This document shows positions 1 through 7,423 of a stretch of DNA of 15,068 bases, piece by piece. The stretch comes from SFJ001 sp045118955 (GTDB taxonomy: Bacteria; Bacillota; Clostridia; Oscillospirales; Ruminococcaceae): the NCBI GenBank assembly GCA_045118955.1, contig JBGVKB010000144.1, forward strand, positions 1 through 15,068. Reading direction: 5' to 3'. Numbering within the stretch: the stretch's first letter is position 1; each line of letters begins with the position of its first letter. Position numbers and translations under genes: made by a program. Under the pieces are notes generated by a model that was not told the origin of the DNA, did not search any database, and saw only the letters and a program-made list of their open reading frames with translations.

Positions 1-16
1 AAAGCGGGATCGGCGC

Positions 17-2527
17 TTACTCCTCATCCTCGGGAATGACCACCTCGACCTCGCCCTCCTCAGGCTCCTCGGGCTTGGCGGTCTCCACATCCTCGGCGCG
101 CTCGGTGCGGGCCACGGTCATCACCCGATCGCTCTCGTCCAGGCGCATGACCCTCACGCCGCTGCCGTAGCGGCTCTGGATGTTGATGTCGGAGGCGTGC
201 ATTCGGATCAGCACACCCTCCTGACTGATCAGGATCACATCATCCTGCTCATCCAGGATCTTCACGCCGGCCACACAGCCTGCGCCGTAGTTGCGCACGC
301 CCTTGCCGCCGCGGGTCTGCAGGCGGTAGTCCTCCACACGGCTGCGGCGGCCCTTGCCGCCCTCGGTCACCGTGAACACGGTGGCGCCGGCACGGCACAG
401 GCCTGCGCCCACCACGTAGTCGCCCTCACCCAGAGTGATGGCCTTCACACCGTGGCTGTTGCGGCCCACACTGCGGGCGTCCGCCTCGTTGAAGCGGATG
501 GCCAGACCGTCGTGGGTGGCCACCACCAGCTCGTCCTCACCGCCGGTGATGTGGGTCCACGCCAGCGCGTCGCCCTCGTACAAGCTCACCGCGTTCAGAC
601 CGCCCTTGCGGATGTTCTGGTACTCGGCCAGCGGGGTGCGCTTGATCAGGCCGTTGCGGGTGATCATGGTCAGATAGCCCTCGGTGCTGCCGGCGGGCTG
701 GCGCAGCATGGTGGTCACCTTCTCGCCGTCCTGAAGCTGCAGCAGGTTCACGATGTTGCTGCCGCGGCTGGTGCGGCTGCCCTCGGCGATCTGGTAGCCC
801 TTCAGGCGGAACACCCGTCCGGTGTCGGTGACGAACAGCATATAGTCGTGGGTGGAGCCGATGAACAGCTCTTCCACGAAGTCCTCCTCCTTGGTGGCCA
901 TGCTGCTGATGCCGCGGCCGCCGCGCCGCTGCACCTGATAGGTGTCCTTGGGCTGGCGCTTGATGTAGCCATCGTGGGTCAGGGTAAAGACGCAGTCCTC
1001 CTCGGGGATCAGATCCTCAATGTCCACCTCGCCGGACACCGCCGCGATCTCGGTGCGGCGGTCGTCGCCGAAGCGCTCCTTCATGGCGGTCAGCTCTTCC
1101 TTCACGATGGCCAGCACCCGCTGGTCATCGGCCAGAATGTCCGTCCAATCGGCGATCTTCAGGTTCAGCTCGCCCAACTCGTTCTCGATCTTCTTGATCT
1201 CAAGACCCGCCAAGCGGCCCAGCGGGAACTTGCAGATGGCGTCGGCCTGCGGCTCGTCAAAGCCGAACTGCTCCATGATGGCGGCCTTCGCCTCGGCCTG
1301 ACCGCCGCCGCAGTGGCGGATGGCGTAGATGACCTCGTCCACGATGTCCACCGCGCGGCGCAGACCCTCCAGAATGTGGGCGCGCTCCCGCGCCTTTTTC
1401 AGGTCGTACTGGGTGCGGCGGCGCACCACCTGATCCTGATGCTCCACATAGCGCTGGAGCATGGTCTTGAGGGTCATGATCTTGGGCACACCGTCGTCCA
1501 GCGCCAGCAGGATGGCGCCCACGGTGTCCTGAAGCTGGGTGTAGCGGTACAGGTTGTTCAGCACCACCTGGGGGTTGGCTTCCTTTTTCAGCTCCACCAC
1601 CACCCGCATACCGTGGCGGTTGGACTCATCGTTCAGGTCGCTGATGCCCTCGATGCGCTTCTCCTTGACCAGATCGGCGATGTGCTCGATCATACGGGCC
1701 TTGTTGACCATGTAGGGCAGCTCGGTGATGACGATCTGATAGCGGCCGTTCTTCTTCTCCTCGATCTCGGCGCGGCCCCGCAGGGTGATCTTGCCGCGGC
1801 CGGTGGCATAGGCGGCGCGGATGCCCGAGCGGCCCATGATGATGCCGCCGGTGGGGAAGTCCGGGCCTTTGATGTGGTCCATCAGACCGGACAGCTCGAT
1901 GTCCGGATCGTCGATGAGGGCGATGCAGCCGTCCACCACCTCCCGCAGGTTGTGGGGCGGGATGTTGGTGGCCATGCCCACCGCGATGCCCACCGAGCCG
2001 TTGCACAGCAGGTTGGGGAAGCGGCTGGGCAGGACGTGAGGCTCCTTCTTGGTCTCGTCAAAGTTGGGGTCCCAGTCGATGGTGTCCTTGTCGATGTCGG
2101 TGAGCAGCTCCACCGCCATCTTGCTCATGCGGGCCTCGGTGTAACGGTAGGCAGCCGGGGGGTCGCCGTCCACGCTGCCGAAGTTGCCCTGACCGTCCAC
2201 CAGAGGGTAGCGCATACTGAAATCCTGTGCCAGACGAACCATCGCGTCATAGACCGAGGCGTCGCCGTGGGGATGGTACGCGCCCAGCACCGCGCCCACC
2301 GTGTCGGCGGACTTGCGGTAGGGGTGCTGGGGGTCGTTGCCGCGCTCATGCATCACGTACAGGATGCGGCGGTGCACCGGCTTCAGACCGTCCCGCACAT
2401 CGGGCAGGGCACGGCTGACGATGACCGACATGGAGTAGTCAAGGAAGGCAGATTCGATCTCGTCCTTGACGTCCCGCACGATGGTCTTGGTGCCGCTGCC
2501 GGGGATCATCACAAAATCTTCGTTCAT
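17..2527 (-). CDS. gyrA: DNA gyrase subunit A
   Basis: GyrA is the breakage-reunion subunit of DNA gyrase, which with GyrB introduces negative supercoils using ATP. The 836-residue product has the normal family length. The N-terminal winged-helix/tower domain carries the active-site tyrosine Y129 in the AAYRYTEARM context, which forms the covalent DNA link. The quinolone-determining segment reads GDASVYD at residues 88-94. The C-terminal beta-pinwheel begins near residue 505 and contains a GyrA box QRRGGRG at 533-539, which separates it from the topoisomerase IV subunit ParC. The tail is acidic (rich in E, D and P), as in many gyrases. The ATG start gives the usual N-terminus, but the upstream ribosome site is weak (GGGTG-like). 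The gene is last of the gyrB-lipoprotein-gyrA run and stops 16 bp from the window edge. Position 90 is alanine where quinolone-sensitive enzymes usually have serine or threonine. Confidence 0.98.
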   Translation of the reverse strand: MNEDFVMIPGSGTKTIVRDVKDEIESAFLDYSMSVIVSRALPDVRDGLKPVHRRILYVMHERGNDPQHPYRKSADTVGAVLGAYHPHGDASVYDAMVRLAQDFSMRYPLVDGQGNFGSVDGDPPAAYRYTEARMSKMAVELLTDIDKDTIDWDPNFDETKKEPHVLPSRFPNLLCNGSVGIAVGMATNIPPHNLREVVDGCIALIDDPDIELSGLMDHIKGPDFPTGGIIMGRSGIRAAYATGRGKITLRGRAEIEEKKNGRYQIVITELPYMVNKARMIEHIADLVKEKRIEGISDLNDESNRHGMRVVVELKKEANPQVVLNNLYRYTQLQDTVGAILLALDDGVPKIMTLKTMLQRYVEHQDQVVRRRTQYDLKKARERAHILEGLRRAVDIVDEVIYAIRHCGGGQAEAKAAIMEQFGFDEPQADAICKFPLGRLAGLEIKKIENELGELNLKIADWTDILADDQRVLAIVKEELTAMKERFGDDRRTEIAAVSGEVDIEDLIPEEDCVFTLTHDGYIKRQPKDTYQVQRRGGRGISSMATKEEDFVEELFIGSTHDYMLFVTDTGRVFRLKGYQIAEGSRTSRGSNIVNLLQLQDGEKVTTMLRQPAGSTEGYLTMITRNGLIKRTPLAEYQNIRKGGLNAVSLYEGDALAWTHITGGEDELVVATHDGLAIRFNEADARSVGRNSHGVKAITLGEGDYVVGAGLCRAGATVFTVTEGGKGRRSRVEDYRLQTRGGKGVRNYGAGCVAGVKILDEQDDVILISQEGVLIRMHASDINIQSRYGSGVRVMRLDESDRVMTVARTERAEDVETAKPEEPEEGEVEVVIPEDEE

Positions 2528-2557
2528 GGTTTTCTACACCCGTTCTTTCTTGTTCAA

Positions 2558-2571
2558 AAAACAGTTGTTTT
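2558..2571. repeat. 14-bp AT-rich palindrome upstream of gyrA
   Basis: In the 99-bp gap between the lipoprotein gene and gyrA, AAAACA and TGTTTT flank a 2-bp centre. It lies about 30 bp before the gyrA start and could be an operator half-site pair or a weak hairpin. There is no independent support for a function. Confidence 0.3.
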
Positions 2572-2626
2572 ATCGTTATAAGTACGCCGCCGCGCCCGGC
2601 GCGGGGCAGGGGATTTTTTAGAAAGC

Positions 2627-3547
2627 TCACAGATTGCGGCTCAGCTCGTAGCTGCTCAGCACGCCGTCGTAAAAATGAAAGGTCACCTCGCCGTAGTAGT
2701 CGGCGTTGTCGTAGCTGACGGTGAAGTCCCGGTACCGCCCGTCGTCCTCTTCATGGCCGGGCATATAGACCCACAGGTCGGTGCGGTCCTCATACACGGT
2801 GAAGTTCACGTTCCGCGCGGCGCTCAGTGCCCTTGCCACGCCGGCGGGCAGACCCAGCTTTTCCATCACTGCGGCCATGTCGTCCTTCTGCTCTACCCCA
2901 CAGGGGTACTCAGGCAGGGACACCTCCATCTCGTAGTAGTTGCGGTAGCGGTCGAGGCTGTCGAAGCGGATGCCCATCCGCCCGTAGTCGTCGTTGGAGC
3001 CGTAGCGGTAGACGGTCACATCGGCGTTTTTGAAGGAGGTGCTGATGTAGTAGTCGTCGCCCTCCTCCTCGCCGTAGTAGGTGTCCTCGTTGGTGGGCAG
3101 CCACTGGCGAAGCTGCTTCACCGTCCACTCCTCAAAAGGCGTGCCGAACAGCTCCAGCTCGCTGCCCTTGGGCAGGCAGCCGGCCACATCCTTCAGGCCG
3201 AAGTCCCCGCCGCCGGCGCCGGACAGGAAGGCGTCCATATAACGCTCCTCACCGGTGATCTCGGCAGCGCGCAGCAGGAACTCCTGCTCCGCCTTCTCAT
3301 CGCCCAGCCCCTCATAGAGGTCGGCGAGGCGGGCACAGGCGGCGCTGTGCTCCTCCCACAGGTCGTAGTCCTCCTCGGTCTTTTCCAGCCAATCCAGACC
3401 CATCTGCAGGGCCTCTTTTGTTCTGCCCTGATCGACCAGCTTGGTCATGGTGCGGTCCACCCGCTCCCAGGTGGGGGCGCCGCTGCAAGCCGCCAGCGTC
3501 AGAAACAGCGCCGCCGACAGCAGGACGCAAAACAGGTTCTTTTTCAT
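2627..3547 (-). CDS. Putative lipoprotein of unknown function, between gyrB and gyrA
   Basis: I do not recognise this 306-residue protein. It starts with a lipoprotein signal: two lysines, a hydrophobic stretch of about 14 residues and the lipobox L18-A19-A20-C21. It should therefore be cleaved and lipid-anchored at C21 on the outer face of the membrane. Residues 25-108 are helical and look like tetratricopeptide-type pairs (GRTKEALQMG, ACARLADLYEGLGD), which is inference from pattern only. Residues 120-306 are rich in Y, D and E with alternating beta-type patterns (DVTVYRYG, NVNFTVYED, EVTFHFYDG) and suggest a separate beta-rich domain. The ATG has a good site, GGAGGAGC, 10-11 nt upstream. 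It lies 32 bp after gyrB and 99 bp before gyrA on the same strand, so co-transcription with gyrase is likely. In most Firmicutes gyrB and gyrA are adjacent, so this is an insertion into the operon. Confidence 0.85.
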   Translation of the reverse strand: MKKNLFCVLLSAALFLTLAACSGAPTWERVDRTMTKLVDQGRTKEALQMGLDWLEKTEEDYDLWEEHSAACARLADLYEGLGDEKAEQEFLLRAAEITGEERYMDAFLSGAGGGDFGLKDVAGCLPKGSELELFGTPFEEWTVKQLRQWLPTNEDTYYGEEEGDDYYISTSFKNADVTVYRYGSNDDYGRMGIRFDSLDRYRNYYEMEVSLPEYPCGVEQKDDMAAVMEKLGLPAGVARALSAARNVNFTVYEDRTDLWVYMPGHEEDDGRYRDFTVSYDNADYYGEVTFHFYDGVLSSYELSRNL

Positions 3548-3579
3548 GGTTTTTGAATGCTCCTCCGATGAAAAGACCC

Positions 3580-5547
3580 TTACACGTCCAGATTGGCGTA
3601 GCGGGCGTTGCGCTCGATGAACTCACGGCGAGGCTCCACCTTGTCGCCCATCAGGATGGTGAAGGCCTCGTCCGCCTTCTCAGCATCCTCCACGGTGATC
3701 TGCACGATCACCCGGTTGTCGGGGTTCATGGTGGTCTCCCAGAGCTGCTCGGGGTTCATCTCACCGAGGCCCTTGTAGCGCTGGATCTTCGCGCCGGGCA
3801 TCTCGGCGCTGAGAATGGCCATCTCGCGCTCGTTGTAGGCGTACTTCACGGTGCTGCCCTTCTGCAGCTTGAACAGGGGAGGCTGTGCGATGTACACATA
3901 GCCGCCCTCGATCAGGGGCCGCATGAAGCGGAAGAAGAAGGTCAGCATCAGGGTGCAGATGTGGCTGCCGTCCACGTCCGCATCGGCCATGATAAAGACC
4001 TTGTGGTAGCGCAGGCGGGTCACATCGAACTCCTCGCCGATGCCGCAGCCCAGTGCGGTGATGACCGGCATCAGCTTGTCGTTGCCGTATACCTTGTCGA
4101 GGCGGGCCTTCTCCACGTTCAGCATCTTGCCCCACAGGGGGAGGATGGCCTGAATGGCGGAATCACGGCCCATCTTGGCACTGCCGCCGGCGGAATCGCC
4201 CTCGACGATGTAGATCTCGGTCTTGGTGGGGTCCTTCTCGCGGCAGTCGGCCAGCTTGCCGGGCATACGGCTGGACTCCAGTGCGCTCTTGCGGCGCACC
4301 AGATCCCGGGCCTTCTGGGCGGCGGCGCGGGCGCGGGCCGCCTGGGTGGCCTTCTCGTACAGGGCCTTGGCCACAGCGGGGTTCTCCTCAAGGAACTCCC
4401 GCAGCTTAGAGTTGATCATGCCGTACACAAGGGTGCGGATCTCGGTGTTGCCCAGCTTGGCCTTGGTCTGGCCCTCGAACTGAGCCTCGGTGAGCTTGAC
4501 ACTGATGACGCAGACCAGACCCTCGCGCACGTCGTTGCCGGTCAGGTTCTCGTCCTTCTCCTTCAAGTAGCCCTTCTCCCGGCCAAACTCGTTGATGACG
4601 CGGGTCAGCGCGGTCTTGAATCCCTCCTCATGGGTGCCGCCGTCCGGGGTGTGGACGTTGTTGGCAAAGCTGATGATCAGGTCGTTGAAGCTGGTGGAGT
4701 ACTGCATGGCCACCTCGGCCACCGCGTCGCCGGCCTGCCCCTTCAGGTGGATGACCTGGGGGTGCAGCACCTCGTTCTCGCGCTTTTTCTGCAGGTACTC
4801 AACAAAGCTGCGGATGCCGCCCTCGTAGCACATACTGTCGCAGCGCACAGGCTCCTCCCACTCGGGGTCGGGGCGCTCGTCGGTGAGGGTGATGCGCACA
4901 CCGGCGTTCAGGAAGGCCTCCTCCCGCAGACGGGTGAGCAGCACCTCGTAGTCGTAGACGGTGCTCTCGGTGAACATTTCCGGGTCGGGCTTGAAGAGAA
5001 CGGTGGTGCCGGTGGTCTCGCTGGTGCCGATCTCCTTCAGGTCGCCGTCGGCCACGCCCCGCTTGAAGCTCTGCTGGTACACCTTGCCGTTGCTGCGCAC
5101 AGTGACCACCAGCCACTCGCTCAGGGCGTTGACCACCGACGCGCCCACGCCGTGCAGGCCGCCGGCCACCTTGTAGCCGCTGTTCTCGCCGCCGAACTTG
5201 CCGCCGGCGTGCAGCACGGTGTAGACCACGGTCACGGCGGGGATGCCCAGCTTGGGCTGGATGTCCACAGGGATGCCGCGGCCATTGTCGCTCACCTCAA
5301 TGATGTCGCCTTCCTTGATGGTTACCTCGATGTGGTCGCAGAACCCGGCCAGCGCCTCGTCGATGGCGTTGTCCACGATCTCGTACACCAGATGATGCAG
5401 GCCGCGGGGGCCGGTGGTGCCGATGTACATACCGGGGCGCTTGCGCACGGCCTCCAGACCCTCCAGCACCTGGATCTGGCTGCCGTCGTAGTCATGCGGG
5501 TCGGTCTGGGCCTGCGTGGTGAGTTCGATGTTCTCGATGTCAGGCAT
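3580..5547 (-). CDS. gyrB: DNA gyrase subunit B
   Basis: GyrB is the ATPase subunit of DNA gyrase and partners GyrA. The 655-residue length is typical of Gram-positive GyrB and lacks the long insert of enterobacterial forms. The GHKL ATPase domain shows EIVDNAIDEAL (residues 56-66, with the catalytic Glu and Mg-binding Asn), DNGRGIPV (87-94), the glycine-rich lid near 127-136, and QTKAKLGN (360-367) with the lysine that contacts ATP phosphate. The Toprim domain has EGDSAGGSAK (449-458) and DADVDGSH (522-529) for Mg binding. The C-terminus RREFIERNARYANLDV is the family ending. The ATG start has a strong site AAGGAGGA. It follows remB by 125 bp, with a weak terminator in that gap. W472 occupies the position of E. 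coli K447, a residue linked to quinolone effects. Confidence 0.98.
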   Translation of the reverse strand: MPDIENIELTTQAQTDPHDYDGSQIQVLEGLEAVRKRPGMYIGTTGPRGLHHLVYEIVDNAIDEALAGFCDHIEVTIKEGDIIEVSDNGRGIPVDIQPKLGIPAVTVVYTVLHAGGKFGGENSGYKVAGGLHGVGASVVNALSEWLVVTVRSNGKVYQQSFKRGVADGDLKEIGTSETTGTTVLFKPDPEMFTESTVYDYEVLLTRLREEAFLNAGVRITLTDERPDPEWEEPVRCDSMCYEGGIRSFVEYLQKKRENEVLHPQVIHLKGQAGDAVAEVAMQYSTSFNDLIISFANNVHTPDGGTHEEGFKTALTRVINEFGREKGYLKEKDENLTGNDVREGLVCVISVKLTEAQFEGQTKAKLGNTEIRTLVYGMINSKLREFLEENPAVAKALYEKATQAARARAAAQKARDLVRRKSALESSRMPGKLADCREKDPTKTEIYIVEGDSAGGSAKMGRDSAIQAILPLWGKMLNVEKARLDKVYGNDKLMPVITALGCGIGEEFDVTRLRYHKVFIMADADVDGSHICTLMLTFFFRFMRPLIEGGYVYIAQPPLFKLQKGSTVKYAYNEREMAILSAEMPGAKIQRYKGLGEMNPEQLWETTMNPDNRVIVQITVEDAEKADEAFTILMGDKVEPRREFIERNARYANLDV

Positions 5548-5643
5548 TCATATCCTCCTTACGGTTAACGGGCGGGCAGGGCGGATGCGCGGCCCATGGC
5601 GCGGATGCGCCCGCCGCGGCCCGTGCCGCAATTTCTATGGGTG

Positions 5644-5664
5644 AAAACGCCGGAAAGACCGGCG
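5644..5664 (-). terminator. Weak intrinsic terminator after remB
   Basis: Just 8 bp past the remB stop, the minus strand reads CGCCGG, loop TCTTT, CCGGCG, then TTTTC. The stem is 6 bp, GC-only and perfect, but the U-tract is only four, so termination is probably partial. It would lower read-through from the dnaN-recF-remB run into gyrB. I see no convincing sigma-A promoter between it and gyrB. Confidence 0.5.
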
Positions 5665-5672
5665 GGAATGGC

Positions 5673-5936
5673 TTACTTGGTCTTGATGCCCCGTCGGGCG
5701 CGGGCGCCCAGCGTGACCGACGAGACCGGGCTGGTGTACACGGTGGTGGTGCTGGGCCAGTCGGTGAGCACGAAGCTCTTGGGCAGATCACCGCCCAGAT
5801 CGATCACCGCGCCCTCGCTCTCGGTCACCCGCAGAAATTTGCGAGTCTTGACCGACACCGTGGTGGTGTCCAGATCAAAGATGCCGATCACGTCCTTGTC
5901 GTTCAGGATGTAGTCCTGTCCCAGATGAAAGTACAT
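5673..5936 (-). CDS. remB: RemB-like DUF370 protein (YaaB family)
   Basis: This 87-residue protein is of the DUF370 family. In Bacillus subtilis the gene at the same place between recF and gyrB is remB (yaaB), a regulator linked to extracellular-matrix genes; its paralogue RemA binds DNA as an oligomer. The start MYFHLGQDYILNDKDVIGIFDLD and the segment TVSVKTRKFLRVTE match the family style, with short beta strands and a conserved IFD near residues 18-21. The C-terminus is basic (ARARRGIKTK), which could touch nucleic acid. The ATG has a clear GGAGGA site about 8 nt upstream. It begins 40 bp after recF on the same strand. The family call rests on pattern plus synteny; the matrix role is not shown here and may not hold in this organism. 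Confidence 0.85.
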   Translation of the reverse strand: MYFHLGQDYILNDKDVIGIFDLDTTTVSVKTRKFLRVTESEGAVIDLGGDLPKSFVLTDWPSTTTVYTSPVSSVTLGARARRGIKTK

Positions 5937-5976
5937 GGTGCGTTCCTCCGTGTGGGGTGGCCGGCGGGGCGTTCTT

Positions 5977-7056
5977 TCACAGCACCGCGCCGCCCTTCAG
6001 GGTAAACACCCGCCCCTGCGCCCGGCCGAAGGCCGCGCTGTCGCAGGCGGTGACAAACACCTGTTTGTCCCGCATACGGGTGAGCAGATAGTTTTGGCGG
6101 GCGTCGTCCAGCTCGCTGAGCACGTCATCCAGCAGCATCACCGGGTGTTCACCGGTAACGTTGGCGGCCTGTGTGGCCTCGGCCAGCTTGAGGGCCAGCA
6201 CCGCGCTGCGCTGCTGCCCCTGACTGCCGAATACCTTGGCGGGCTGCCCGTCCAAAAGGACCTCCACGTCCTCCCGGTGGGGGCCGGCGAGGCAGAACCC
6301 CGCCCGCAGCTCGCCGCCGCGCAGACGCTCATAGGCCGCCAGCAGGCCCCGCTCATCAAAGCTGGGCTTGTAGGCAAGGCTCAGGGTCTCCCGCCCCTGG
6401 CTGATCTGACGGTAATTCTCCACCGCCATGGGGGTCAGAGCCTGCAGGTACTCACTGCGGCGGCGGGTGACCTCCTCGCCGAACTGAGCAAGCTGCCGGT
6501 CGTAGACCTCCAGCAGCTCCGCCGCGTCCGGCAGGCGGGCGTATTGCTTGAGCAGGGCGTTTTTCTGGGCAAGGATGCGGGTGTACCGCCGCAGTGCCGT
6601 CAGATAGCCCGGGTAGAGCTGGCAGAGCGCCGCGTCCAGAAACCGCCGCCGGCCGGCCGGGCTGCCCTTGATCAGGCTCAGGTGATCCGGGTCAAACACC
6701 ACCGCGGTGAAGGTCCCCGCGAGGGCGGCCGCGCGCCCCTGATCCACCCCGTTGAGCCTGGCGGTGCGCCCGGGGCGGGCGGTGCCGGCAGCGCCCACCG
6801 TCAGCCGGAAGGTCTGCAGCCGCTCGCCGCACTCGGCCTCGGCGTCGATCACCGAGAAGTCCGCCCCGCGGCGGATCAGCTCCGCGTCCTTGGAGCCGCG
6901 GAAGCTCTTGCCGCCGGTGAGCATCCAGACGGCCTCCAGCAGATTGGTCTTGCCCTGTCCGTTTTCACCGCAGAACACGTTCAGCTCCGGGCCAGGCTCG
7001 ATGACCGCCCCGGGGATGTTGCGCCAGTCCTGCAGGGTTAACTTCTGAAGCCTCAC
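5977..7056 (-). CDS. recF: DNA replication and repair protein RecF
   Basis: RecF is an SMC-like ABC ATPase that with RecO and RecR loads RecA at gapped DNA. The product is 359 residues, normal for the family. Walker A is GENGQGKT at 30-37, the ABC signature is SQGQQRS at 278-284, and Walker B is VMLLDD at 306-311 followed by VLSELD. The conserved GPHRED segment is at 258-263. The start is a GTG (7054-7056) that overlaps the TGA stop of the S4-domain gene as GTGA, so translation is probably coupled. The site upstream is poor, which fits coupling. S4-recF adjacency is the standard Firmicutes order. Confidence 0.96.
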   Translation of the reverse strand: MRLQKLTLQDWRNIPGAVIEPGPELNVFCGENGQGKTNLLEAVWMLTGGKSFRGSKDAELIRRGADFSVIDAEAECGERLQTFRLTVGAAGTARPGRTARLNGVDQGRAAALAGTFTAVVFDPDHLSLIKGSPAGRRRFLDAALCQLYPGYLTALRRYTRILAQKNALLKQYARLPDAAELLEVYDRQLAQFGEEVTRRRSEYLQALTPMAVENYRQISQGRETLSLAYKPSFDERGLLAAYERLRGGELRAGFCLAGPHREDVEVLLDGQPAKVFGSQGQQRSAVLALKLAEATQAANVTGEHPVMLLDDVLSELDDARQNYLLTRMRDKQVFVTACDSAAFGRAQGRVFTLKGGAVL

Positions 7057-7268
7057 TGGGCCTGACGGATGGTCACGGTGTTGCCGTCCAGCGTGACGGT
7101 GTCGCCGCCGCGCAGCTTCTTGCCGCGCATGGTGCAGACCTCGCCGTTCACCTGCACATGGCCTTCCTGAATGAGCAGCTTGGCTTCGCCGCCGGTCTCG
7201 ACCATGCCGGCAAACTTCAGCAGGTCGCCCAGCTTGATGAATTCGGTGTGGATGAGAATGTGATCCAT
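7053..7268 (-). CDS. yaaA: S4-domain RNA-binding protein (YaaA family)
   Basis: This small protein (71 residues) is made almost wholly of an S4 RNA-binding fold: IKLGDLLKFAGMVETGGEAK, then LIQEGHVQVNGEV, and a basic loop MRGKKLRGGDTV. Homologues between dnaN and recF in Bacillus are called YaaA/RlbA and are linked to ribosome assembly; that role is family knowledge, not seen here. I chose the start MDHILIHTEF at 7268 because AAAGGAGAT lies 6 nt upstream. An in-frame ATG at 7313 would add 15 residues that do not fit the family and would place the ribosome site inside the gene. The stop overlaps the GTG start of recF. Confidence 0.92.
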   Translation of the reverse strand: MDHILIHTEFIKLGDLLKFAGMVETGGEAKLLIQEGHVQVNGEVCTMRGKKLRGGDTVTLDGNTVTIRQAQ

Positions 7269-7328
7269 ACTATCTCCTTTGTACGCGCACAGGCGCGTGC
7301 GCGGTGTGCGCACAATTTATGCATTTCC

Positions 7329-7356
7329 TGTATACAGACGTCTTTGCGGCAGGCAA
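7329..7356 (-). promoter_or_regulatory. Candidate promoter for S4 gene-recF-remB
   Basis: On the minus strand, TTGCCT (7351-7356) and TATACA (7329-7334) are 16 bp apart, with each box matching sigma-A consensus at about 4 of 6 positions. It sits about 60 bp before the S4-gene start in the 155-bp gap after dnaN. A GCGGCA/TGCCGC hairpin overlaps its upstream part. This is a weak call from sequence alone. Confidence 0.3.
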
Positions 7357-7423
7357 GGTGCCGCCGCGCAGGACATATACTCTCTGTATATAAAGCGAAA
7401 CTTCTTTTCTTTTTTAAAAGTCG

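Noticed and set aside
197..2581. Very long open frame antisense to gyrA (about 794 codons, plus strand)
   Set aside because: It is complementary to gyrA in a GC-rich genome where antisense frames often lack stops. The peptide is dominated by H, A, L and V with no recognisable domain.
2583..2600. GC-rich palindrome CCGCGCC/GGCGCGG after the lipoprotein gene
   Set aside because: On the minus strand it is not followed by T residues, so it is not a terminator for the lipoprotein gene; the T-run is on the plus strand and 10 nt away.
3418..5568. Long open frame antisense to gyrB (about 716 codons, plus strand)
   Set aside because: It mirrors gyrB, has the same low-complexity H/A/L/V style and no ribosome site; gyrB has every family motif.
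7269..7313. Earlier start for the S4-domain gene
   Set aside because: The ribosome site AAAGGAGAT is within this stretch and supports the start at 7268; the added residues do not fit the family.
7342..7362. GCGGCA/TGCCGC hairpin between dnaN and the S4 gene
   Set aside because: No T-tract follows on the minus strand, so I do not call it a terminator.
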